Source of the DNA: Leguminivora glycinivorella
Taxonomy: Eukaryota > Arthropoda > Insecta > Lepidoptera > Tortricidae
Direction of reading: 5' to 3'
Length of the DNA stretch: 64,000 nt
Assembly (NCBI RefSeq): GCF_023078275.1
Contig: NC_062996.1
Coordinates: 5,890,001 to 5,954,000 of the forward strand
Notes under the pieces: model-generated
The model's database searches: none
Told to the model about the DNA's origin: nothing
What the model saw: only the letters and a program-made list of their open reading frames with translations
Position numbers and translations under genes: made by a program
Part shown: positions 54,520 to 62,067 of the stretch, piece by piece
Numbering within the stretch: position 1 is the first letter of the stretch
How the letters are laid out: each line of letters starts with the position of its first letter

Positions 54520-55724
54520 GTATATTAAACTTAACAGAACCTTTTGTCTTTGATAATTCTATCGAGAGCTTTGAATATCATTCATATAAGCCGTACGTAA
54601 CAAGTTTTAATTTCAACGATGAAATACGTATACCTATAAACCAACAAGATCTTTATGTACTACCATCAGCAAGTTCTTTATACATAGAAGGTACTATAAC
54701 CGCATTCAATAGAGAAACAAAAGCCGAGGTAAAAAGTGTTCTTTTTACAAACAACCCCATACTTCATCTATTTCAAGATATTCGATATGAATTAAATGGA
54801 ATCGAAATTGACAAAATTAAAAACGCAGGAGTTACAACAACTATGAAATCTCTTGTATCTACGAATGAACTGGAAGCATCTATGTCTAAGTTATGGGGAT
54901 TTGATGTCAAAGGCATAAAAAACACGCAAGGTTCATTTTCCGTGTCTGTACCCTTAAACAAGATTCTCGGGTTTGCTGAGGATTACAACAAAATCATAAT
55001 TAATTGCAAGCATGAACTCATTATTTTAAGATCCAATACTAATTTGAATAGCGTTAAACTAAATGCGAATGAATATATAGACAATATTACTATATCTAAA
55101 ATAGTATGGCGCATGCCTCATGTTAAAGTGTCTGATCGAGAAAGATTAAACTTACTCAAATGTTTGGAAAGTGATCGTGCCATTCAGATAGCATTTAGGA
55201 CTTGGGATTTATATGAATATCCGCTCTTGCCTGAGACGTCAAAACATTCTTGGTCTATCAAAACTTCATCTCAAATTGAAAAGCCGCGTTATATTATAAT
55301 TGGTTTGAAAACGGGACGAAAAAATGACGCTAATAAAGACATAACACATTTTGATCACTGTAATTTGAGAGATGTTAAAGTTTTTTTGAATTCAGTCTAC
55401 TTTCCGTACGAAAGTTTTGATGTTAGTTTTTCGGGTGGAAAGTTTGCTATATTATACGAGCAGTATGCGAAATTTCAGCAGTCTTATTATAACCGTCTAC
55501 AAGCGCCGTTGTTAAGTCCTCAAGACTTTAAAGATATAGCTCCTTTATTTGTTATCAACTGTTCTCGTCAAAACGAAACCTTAAAAACCGGATCGGTAGA
55601 TGTGAGAGTTGAATTGGATTGTGAATCTGATATACCAAAGAACACTGCAGCTTACTGTCTGATTTTAAATGATAGTATATTTGAATATAAGCCCTTAAGT
55701 AATATTACGAAAAAAGTATCGTAA
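54516..55724 (+). CDS. Major capsid protein (double jelly roll, hexon-like)
   Basis: 402 residues. It forms the trimeric capsomers of an icosahedral shell. Recognised by 'FDNSIESFEYHSYKPYVTSF' near the N-terminus, the 'ILHLFQDIRYELNGIEID' strand-turn region and 'FPYESFDVSF' in the second half, together with its place after penton. The length is at the lower end for adinto/Maverick capsid proteins, so no large insertion loops. Open throughout. The final TAA shares its last A with the ATG of the next gene. Confidence 0.88.
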   Translation: MSILNLTEPFVFDNSIESFEYHSYKPYVTSFNFNDEIRIPINQQDLYVLPSASSLYIEGTITAFNRETKAEVKSVLFTNNPILHLFQDIRYELNGIEIDKIKNAGVTTTMKSLVSTNELEASMSKLWGFDVKGIKNTQGSFSVSVPLNKILGFAEDYNKIIINCKHELIILRSNTNLNSVKLNANEYIDNITISKIVWRMPHVKVSDRERLNLLKCLESDRAIQIAFRTWDLYEYPLLPETSKHSWSIKTSSQIEKPRYIIIGLKTGRKNDANKDITHFDHCNLRDVKVFLNSVYFPYESFDVSFSGGKFAILYEQYAKFQQSYYNRLQAPLLSPQDFKDIAPLFVINCSRQNETLKTGSVDVRVELDCESDIPKNTAAYCLILNDSIFEYKPLSNITKKVS

Positions 55725-56152
55725 TGCAGCATATATTTGTAGACCTTCAAGGATTTAAAACAAAAGAAAATGAATTTATTGTCAAAGAATTTGCATACAG
55801 CACGCTAGAATATACTCAAGTTTTCTTAATAAAACCCCCTTTTCGTTTTTCTAAATTGGCGGAAAGTGAAAAGAGGCAGACAAGATGGATTGAAAAACAT
55901 TTAGGTATTTTATGGCACGAAGGTTATGTTGATTATAGAGAATTTAGAAGACTTATTGATAACCATATAAAAGATAAGACAATCTACGTTAAAGGTTTGG
56001 AAAAAGTTCAATGGATTAAAGATTTATATCCAAAATGCACTATTTTAGATTTGGGTGAAAAAGATGTGCCTAATTTAAAAGAACTGTATAAAAATATTGT
56101 ACTAATGAATGTATTTTTAACTGTGTGTATCATAAAAAATCTTGTGCATTAA
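55724..56152 (+). CDS. Small conserved protein, exonuclease-fold-like, C-terminus out of frame
   Basis: 142 codons. Starts 'MQHIFVDLQGF', has 'KPPFRFSKLAE', 'IYVKGLEKVQWIKDL' and 'CTILDLG'. I recognise it as a small protein common in insect elements. The 'D-L-Q-G-F' opening and the later blocks sit where a DEDDh-type 3'-5' exonuclease would have its motifs, but the second acidic residue is replaced, so activity is doubtful (inference, low confidence). After the T5 run at 56,114-56,118 this frame ends at 56,152. The -1 frame runs on to about 56,200 with C-x2-YH-x3-CALKNV, the Cys/His end expected of the family. So a single-base loss has probably removed the true C-terminus. It is last in the + block. 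Confidence 0.65.
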   Translation: MQHIFVDLQGFKTKENEFIVKEFAYSTLEYTQVFLIKPPFRFSKLAESEKRQTRWIEKHLGILWHEGYVDYREFRRLIDNHIKDKTIYVKGLEKVQWIKDLYPKCTILDLGEKDVPNLKELYKNIVLMNVFLTVCIIKNLVH

Positions 56153-56202
56153 AAAATGTTTTATGTATAAAAAAATGGTATTTAGACAATCGACAAATCT
56201 AA
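56119..56202 (+). pseudogene. Out-of-frame C-terminus of the preceding gene
   Basis: About 27 codons in the -1 frame with a Cys/His cluster ('CVYH', 'SCALKNV') and a stop near 56,200. No start of its own. Confidence 0.6.
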
Positions 56203-56233
56203 TTTTAATTTGTATTCAAAATGTGTTTCTTAA

Positions 56234-56239
56234 AATAAA
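56234..56239 (+). terminator. Poly-A signal for the + strand block
   Basis: 'AATAAA' about 80 bases after the last + strand gene, in the 300-base convergent gap. Confidence 0.5.
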
Positions 56240-56418
56240 TGTTTGTTATTAATTATATTAGTTTTTTTATACCATTCTATATAACTACTGATAACTACCT
56301 AATAAGTTTTTTATAGTAAATGTTATATTTTTAATTTTTAGCTTAGATTTTACATAATTTGCATAAGAAAAACTTATTAGTTAGTATGGATATAAATAAA
56401 ACGACAACTTACTCATAT

Positions 56419-56428
56419 AATATTTATT
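56419..56428 (-). terminator. Poly-A signal for the 137-aa gene
   Basis: 'ATATTTATTA' reads AATAAA on the - strand, about 30 bases after the stop at 56,455. Confidence 0.45.
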
Positions 56429-56454
56429 ACTTATATAATATTTAAAATACAACT

Positions 56455-56868
56455 TTAATAACTAGTACTGTATCCACAAATTTTTTTTGAAATTTTATTT
56501 ATTAAAGCCTCTGTGCTGTCAATAATTTCATCAAAATTATCGCCTGCAACATACTGCGCGCTCAGTAATACATTTTCGTTCTGTTCATCGTTTTGATCCC
56601 TTACATCCTCTGTTATGTTGATTATTTGAATTTTGATCAGTTTATTGCCTTTGATCTCATGATTATTTATCACAAAAGATGGTGGGTGTCCTTGAGTCCT
56701 TTTCACTACTTTATTATGAATGTTAACTTTATTACGTTTCTTGGCTTTAGGGTTTTCGATGTTCTTTTTAATTTTTTTATATAAGTCGCTATCGTCAAAT
56801 TCTTGTGGTAGCTCAAACTCTTGTGCATATTGCGAAAATGGAATTGGGATGTCTTCGCTGTCTGCCAT
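56455..56868 (-). CDS. Unknown element protein, 137 aa
   Basis: Start chosen at ATG 56,868 ('MADSEDIPIPFSQY'), which has AAAA before it. The frame is open 20 codons further upstream, but that part lies before a splice acceptor and would be intron. The N-terminus is acidic, the middle very basic ('NPKAKKRNKVNIHNKVVKR') and the C-terminal half acidic again ('RDQNDEQNEN'). No membrane segment or known motif. It is the only non-polymerase gene on the - strand and is separated from PolB by a promoter-like region, so an early or regulatory role is possible. I do not recognise it. Confidence 0.65.
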   Translation of the reverse strand: MADSEDIPIPFSQYAQEFELPQEFDDSDLYKKIKKNIENPKAKKRNKVNIHNKVVKRTQGHPPSFVINNHEIKGNKLIKIQIINITEDVRDQNDEQNENVLLSAQYVAGDNFDEIIDSTEALINKISKKICGYSTSY

Positions 56869-56879
56869 TTTTTGAAAAC

Positions 56880-57009
56880 CTAAGACAAAACGAAAAATTA
56901 TATAATATTGATAAATCAGATTACACAACGAACAAAAATGTATATAACCACAAATAAATTAATTTTAATGTTTATTTGATTTGTAAAATATAATATATAA
57001 TTTTAATAT

Positions 57010-57041
<32 letters not shown>

Positions 57042-57075
57042 ATTTTAATAAGTAGTTAGTTAAAAAACAACTTAC
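56880..57075 (-). other. Probable 5'-UTR intron of the 137-aa gene
   Basis: On the - strand a donor 'ACCTG|GTAAGT' (GT at 57,075-57,074) and an acceptor 'TTTTGTCTTAG|GTTTTC' (AG at 56,881-56,880) bound 196 bases containing a TA microsatellite (57,000-57,043). The ATG lies 12 bases inside the next exon. The sites match animal splice consensus well. Confidence 0.6.
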
Positions 57076-57152
57076 CAGGTCTATGTCTGCGAGTGGATAA
57101 TAAAGACGCGTTGATGCTATTCGAATGTAACCAATTAAAAATTACTTTGCGC

Positions 57153-57159
57153 TTATAAA
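57153..57159 (-). promoter_or_regulatory. TATA box for the 137-aa gene
   Basis: 'TTTATAA' on the - strand, about 80 bases before the donor site, giving a first exon of roughly 50 bases if transcription starts ~30 bases downstream. Confidence 0.45.
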
Positions 57160-57567
57160 GGTTAGCTATTGTTTGTTCAGCAAAATATAAATGCGCAATC
57201 CTGTTATATGATAGCTTTAACTTTACACGTGTGTATGTCTTTACCTAAACAAGTCACAACTTGTTTTATGAACACGTTTATGAATAAACTATCTATAGAA
57301 ATGTTTAAGGTAAATTAAAATGAAAACAAGAAAATAATAAGATAATATATTTATTTATCATAAGACATCACTGAATAATATTGTTAAAATAAAAACACAA
57401 TAAGTATAATAAGTAGAAGAAAGATTTATTTTTAGGACATATAATTGAATTAGTTATTATCTTCAACTTATATTTATAGTTTTTAATAGATTTATAAAAT
57501 TAATATCAAAATGTTGTTTCAATTATATGTGCTATTCAATTTACTAATGACCTCTGACTGCATATAG
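57160..57567. other. Non-coding gap between the - strand genes
   Basis: AT-rich. No gene seen. Confidence 0.4.
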
Positions 57568-57576
57568 TACAATTTA
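57568..57576 (-). terminator. Poly-A signal for PolB
   Basis: 'ATTTATTTT' reads AATAAA on the - strand, about 25 bases past the PolB stop. Confidence 0.5.
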
Positions 57577-57600
57577 TTTTATACAAAACATGACAATTGA

Positions 57601-60600
57601 TTACAAATTAAACATTAAGTATTGAGGTATGCCCCAAGCTTTCGTCACTATTTGGTTGTCAGATATCATACGCTTATCATCATTAGCTGAAAGGGCGACT
57701 TTATTTACACTTTGGGTAAATATATTGTGCTTAATCGACTTAAATAATATGTTTCTTCTTTTTATTTCATCTCCTTGAAATAATGATTTCACGTAATGAG
57801 AAAACTCAAATTTGCATACTACAGGTTCTCTCACACCCTTAGCTTTTTTAATAATTTTATCAACTGTTTTGATAGAATACACTTTAGAACGAAGTCCAAC
57901 ATACTCTTTAATCATTTTTCCTTTCATTTCATCCTTAAAAAGTCCTGGCACTTTTTTATTTTGAACAGGTAATAAAAATTTATTATCAATATCGTAACAA
58001 CTAGTATCGAAATATGTTAAAAAATGCATTCTTAAATCTTTAAAAAAGTCTTTTGTTTGTATATAATAAACAAAACTATCTGTATCCGTGTAACACATTT
58101 GTAGACGAGTATCATAAAAACGTTTAAATACTGAATAATGAAAATCATACATATGACTTTTAGATAACTCTAGTACAGCGAAACCAATGTAGATCGGTTT
58201 ATCTAAAATTATTAGATCTGGTTTCAATTGAACTGCCACCAAATTTTCAGTAAAAACTGATACACTGTGAAAATTTGGCCTTGCAATTAATCTGTCAGCG
58301 GTGATTTTCTTTTTTGTTGTGTTATCATTGTCTGTCCACTGATTAACTAAGCGCACATCAACCCTTTTCTCAGTATTTTCTAAAGTTTTACCAAATATAC
58401 TGTTATTCATCAATTTACAAAAATCTTGTTCAAAGACAGACGTTGCCTCTTGACGTAGCCTTGTATTCATATCAATATATTGTTTTAAGTAAGGGGACTG
58501 TTTGAACGTAATTACTCTATGTACTTTTTTTAATTTTAAACCATGTTTAAGACACGTTTTCAAATGTACATAATGAATCACATACAAATATTTGTCATAT
58601 AGATTAGGTACCAGTTTATAATGCGTCCCACCTGGTGGAACACATTTTTCGGGACAAAATGGTAAATCATTATGTTTATCATGTAAATCATTGGGGTAAA
58701 TAATATCAACTTCTAGAATGAAACCATAATCCGAGTCATCAGGGATTTGAGTGATATTTAAAGCACTTATTTCATTGGTTTCTAGAAACCTAAAGTCTGA
58801 TAGGGGCATATACTGACACATGCTGTAACCATATAAATTATTACAGTCGATATAAATTAGGTATGAGTCTATCTGGGATGAGTCATAGTGAGGTAAGTAT
58901 ATGTTATTAGCCTTTGCATATCGTAGAGAGGTCATACAGACTCCCCCTCTTATTCCAGATTGGATCATCTTAAGCATGTTAAAGTCATCTATAAGCTCTA
59001 ATTCAATACCAGTTTTCAGAAGCATGGCATCAAATGATAAGCTAGGTGTAGTTAAATAAAAAGCAGGATCCAAGTCATAGTGTTGTTTGCAAGTAGCGCG
59101 AAACTTTTCAAAAATATCGGTTAGCAGAAGAACATCCGTTTGCAAATATAGGTCTGTATATTCACCTAAATTTTGAATTTTAAACTGTTGCCATACTTTT
59201 TGCGCATGATTATAATCTTTTACAGAAATGTTCTCATCAGTGAGCGAATTATGAAAACAGTCAATACTTGGCAGGTATTTTTCTTCAAAACATTGCCATT
59301 TATTCATATACTCATAGGGAAACACACCTTTTCGTGTAAGTAATTCAAACTCCTCATCATTACAAAAATATTTATGTAAATGAACAAAGTCAGATTTCTG
59401 CATAGTTGTAGTTAGTTTTTCTAAACTTGTATCTAAAAATTTGAAAGAATCTACAAAACGAAGCTGAAAATACTCATTCTCGATAGGGATAAATTTAGTA
59501 AAAGAAATATAGTTTTCTTTGGTTTTAGGTATAACTTTGACGTTTCCAGGTGCCTCCCCCAATTTTTTGATAAATAGATGGCAATCATAACCAGACAGAT
59601 TGTGAAAAAAAATAGGTACGAAACAAGGACGTTTATATTGTAAGTTACATATATTATGTGCCGCTCCCCGATATCTTCCTGTAATGTGACAGTGATCTCG
59701 AACCCGATCAGAAAATAGAAAATGGTTACAAATATGACAACGTTTAGCGTTCAAAAAGTTTTGCTCGTCATTCTCATTACATATTATTGGGGTATTTTTG
59801 TTCACAATTTTATAAATTTTAGCAACATCTTTGTAGATTGCCTCAATAAATTTATCGACGCAATCAGTACCGCGATAAGAGAAATAACGATTATGACTCG
59901 GATCTGCGTTACAAACAATATGATACCCAAAGGCAGCTGGTATATGATGATGCAAAGTTGTAGTGTTAGGGGTAAGACTATCACTAGTATCAGTATCAGA
60001 GTCACTAGTTTCAGTTGGTTGTAGTAACGATTCAAAATCTGCATATATAACGAATGGAACATTCTGTTTACGATCGAAATGTTTAAATTTAATTACTGTC
60101 CCCTTTTCTGGTAAAACGGTAACTATTCCAGTACACAAGTGATTTGCGAGTTCTTCCTGCGTGAGAAAAAATAACAGACAGGTTTCGCAAAAGTATATCT
60201 TACTATTATGCTTTGTTACTTGTCTGCGCACAAGACGACTCAAGTCTTTAATTAGAACATAATGTGGTGGGTGACTACCATCGTCTATTAAAAGTAGGTT
60301 TATATTTTTTCTACATTTCTGATTACTAGATACTTTAGACTTGTAAAGGGGGCCCACAACAATTTTATTATTTTTCAAACCAAAAATCGTCAATGAAATC
60401 ATAGGGTTATTTTTTTCGAATATTCTTATGTCATCAAATGTGACTGGAAAAGAAATTTGAGAAATATTCAAAACGTCTCGAAAATTAGGATAAGATGATA
60501 CTCTTTCAGGGTGTTTTGTAGAAGGATGCAAAGCCGCTGTTACACACCATAAAAAACAGCATTGATCGTTGTTTTGTATATTTATACATGCTTTTTTGTT

Positions 60601-61149
60601 TTTTATGAACTTTGGCAGGTCAACATAGCTTGAACCTCGTAATGGTTGATACTTGTTAATGTTGATCTCTAAATGAGAGTTACTAACAAAAGCCCATCCA
60701 CTATCACGGTCTTGAAATTCCTCAAATTTTTTCTTTAGACAGTTAACAACTTCGCAAAACAGTGACTCAAAATCATAACTTAAGTATAAAATTTTATTTT
60801 TAGTTCCAAATGATTTTATTGATTGACTATTATCTTTGAACATTAAAAACAATCCAAAGAGCTCGAAATTTACTTTTACGCACGTATGTTTCGTAAGTGA
60901 ATTATCTAAAAGCCGTTTTATTTTGTTTCGAATAGAGTTCATAAACACATCGACAGACGCCAGACTTTGGTCGTTGGTTGCTGATATACGATAAGTGGCA
61001 ATGCGCATCCGAAATGCAGACTCTACTACTTCAACACCATCATTAAGTAATTTGTTAGAACATACAGTTGTTTTATGTGCAGTGCTTCGAAGATGACCTG
61101 TCCATTTATTTTTGTCTACAGATGAACTACACGGTACACAGAAAGGCAT
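57601..61149 (-). CDS. Protein-primed family B DNA polymerase with zinc fingers and endonuclease VII-like domain
   Basis: 1182 residues, complete. It replicates the element's linear genome, with a terminal protein as primer in this family. Order: N-terminal C2H2-type finger (C4, C7, H19, H25); second finger near residue 325 ('YFCETCLL..ELANHLC'); exonuclease I 'YADFES' ~370; a Cys/His block ~470-500 ('CHIC..RVRDHCHITGRYRG') of the recombination endonuclease VII type; exonuclease II 'NLSGYDCHL' ~515; exonuclease III 'YLQTDVLLLTDIF' ~665; polymerase motif A 'YIDCNNLYGYSM' ~764; motif B 'KLMNNSIFGKT' ~910; motif C 'YTDTDS' ~1019. All catalytic residues are present and there is no break. ATG 61,149 is right at the first finger. 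Transcribed opposite to the capsid genes, as in relatives. Confidence 0.95.
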   Translation of the reverse strand: MPFCVPCSSSVDKNKWTGHLRSTAHKTTVCSNKLLNDGVEVVESAFRMRIATYRISATNDQSLASVDVFMNSIRNKIKRLLDNSLTKHTCVKVNFELFGLFLMFKDNSQSIKSFGTKNKILYLSYDFESLFCEVVNCLKKKFEEFQDRDSGWAFVSNSHLEININKYQPLRGSSYVDLPKFIKNKKACINIQNNDQCCFLWCVTAALHPSTKHPERVSSYPNFRDVLNISQISFPVTFDDIRIFEKNNPMISLTIFGLKNNKIVVGPLYKSKVSSNQKCRKNINLLLIDDGSHPPHYVLIKDLSRLVRRQVTKHNSKIYFCETCLLFFLTQEELANHLCTGIVTVLPEKGTVIKFKHFDRKQNVPFVIYADFESLLQPTETSDSDTDTSDSLTPNTTTLHHHIPAAFGYHIVCNADPSHNRYFSYRGTDCVDKFIEAIYKDVAKIYKIVNKNTPIICNENDEQNFLNAKRCHICNHFLFSDRVRDHCHITGRYRGAAHNICNLQYKRPCFVPIFFHNLSGYDCHLFIKKLGEAPGNVKVIPKTKENYISFTKFIPIENEYFQLRFVDSFKFLDTSLEKLTTTMQKSDFVHLHKYFCNDEEFELLTRKGVFPYEYMNKWQCFEEKYLPSIDCFHNSLTDENISVKDYNHAQKVWQQFKIQNLGEYTDLYLQTDVLLLTDIFEKFRATCKQHYDLDPAFYLTTPSLSFDAMLLKTGIELELIDDFNMLKMIQSGIRGGVCMTSLRYAKANNIYLPHYDSSQIDSYLIYIDCNNLYGYSMCQYMPLSDFRFLETNEISALNITQIPDDSDYGFILEVDIIYPNDLHDKHNDLPFCPEKCVPPGGTHYKLVPNLYDKYLYVIHYVHLKTCLKHGLKLKKVHRVITFKQSPYLKQYIDMNTRLRQEATSVFEQDFCKLMNNSIFGKTLENTEKRVDVRLVNQWTDNDNTTKKKITADRLIARPNFHSVSVFTENLVAVQLKPDLIILDKPIYIGFAVLELSKSHMYDFHYSVFKRFYDTRLQMCYTDTDSFVYYIQTKDFFKDLRMHFLTYFDTSCYDIDNKFLLPVQNKKVPGLFKDEMKGKMIKEYVGLRSKVYSIKTVDKIIKKAKGVREPVVCKFEFSHYVKSLFQGDEIKRRNILFKSIKHNIFTQSVNKVALSANDDKRMISDNQIVTKAWGIPQYLMFNL

Positions 61150-61700
61150 AATGAATTATGTTAATGCAAAAGATGTAGCTAAACTCACTAGGCTATTTTG
61201 AAACCGTAATTTGTCAAACACTAATTTAATACATCTATTTACTATTAGCATACGTTGTATTAATCAAAACAGTTGACTCGACTGACTTCTCATTAAGAAT
61301 GCAATGAATTGTTAACACTATGCAAAGTATGGTAGTATAAGTCTATAAATATAAATCAAATAAAGTCGCAGTATTAAATTATCGCATTCGAAAATATTCT
61401 TTAAATTTAACAGAAAGTAACCTTTTATCTTACAAAAATTAATTTCTGTATTTATTCATTAAAACTTTTTCGCACATAAAATATTGAAAACCTTTAAGTA
61501 TCTATTTTTGTACACAAACTATTTATATAAGCGTACGATATATTCTTAATGCAAAAACCATATTCGAGATTTAGTTATAGACGTAGGTATCTACCTTTGC
61601 TGTTAACTATAACTTGATTTTGCCAACAACTTTGAATAAAAAATAACAAAATTTTGTTTAAATAGAATTCTCTTACTGTGGGAGATTTGAAAATATTCAA
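61150..61700. other. Non-coding stretch between PolB and the host-like gene
   Basis: AT-rich. The expected right terminal inverted repeat was sought here (inverse of 49,084-49,304) and not seen. 'TTTATT' at 61,451-61,456 is AATAAA on the - strand and could end the neighbouring gene's transcript. Confidence 0.5.
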
Positions 61701-62067
61701 CTAATTTTTTTTATAATTATTATAATAAACAGGTTCACATTCTCCAAAAATATTAAAGGCTTGACCTAAGAACGTTTGTATTTGATTCCACTCGGAGGAA
61801 TTCTCTTGACATTGCAATTTAACCGACGCTAATGCTTTTTTATAACGTTCTTCAGGCTCAGATTTTTGGTAATCATTAATGTTATACACTTTTAAATCAA
61901 TGAAAAAATTACCGTCTGTTATCGTAGTGCGTCGACTAGAACCTGTCGATACGCGGCTGGTAAACGATGATGTTGTCTTGACGGTTTTCGAACTGCCCTC
62001 GCTGGTGATCTTCTCTTCTTCTCTTATGATTTTGAAGATATCGGTTTCAGGCGATTTTTTGGAAGAA
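61701..62067 (-). CDS. Terminal exon of the Ser/Lys-rich gene
   Basis: The acceptor 'TATTTTTTCAG|TTCTTCC' (AG at 62,069-62,068) is strong. 121 full codons follow to TAG. Confidence 0.75.

Larger units (their letters stand above)
49204..61600. mobile_element. Adintovirus / Maverick-Polinton-type element, nearly complete gene set
   Basis: About 12 kb with the family's defining set: protein-primed PolB, retroviral-type integrase, FtsK/HerA-like packaging ATPase, adenain-like protease, penton-like and double-jelly-roll capsid proteins. + strand structural genes run 49,437-56,152; - strand genes run 56,455-61,149. Such elements replicate as linear double-stranded DNA, integrate by the integrase and may make virions. 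Boundaries are estimates: no pair of long terminal inverted repeats or 5-6 bp target duplications could be seen. Three genes carry single-base frame breaks. The R3 SINE and MITE at the left are outside or at the edge. Confidence 0.9.

Noticed and set aside
56114..56120. Programmed -1 frameshift in the exonuclease-like gene
   Set aside because: A TTT TTA would need a first-base mismatch in the P site.
59722..60062. 100- and 86-codon frames across the PolB region
   Set aside because: Shadows of the PolB gene in other frames.
61701..61889. 62-codon frame as a small independent gene
   Set aside because: It is the end of a 121-codon terminal exon with a strong splice acceptor; the internal ATG is not a start because the initiating codon in frame is GTG and the exon continues upstream.
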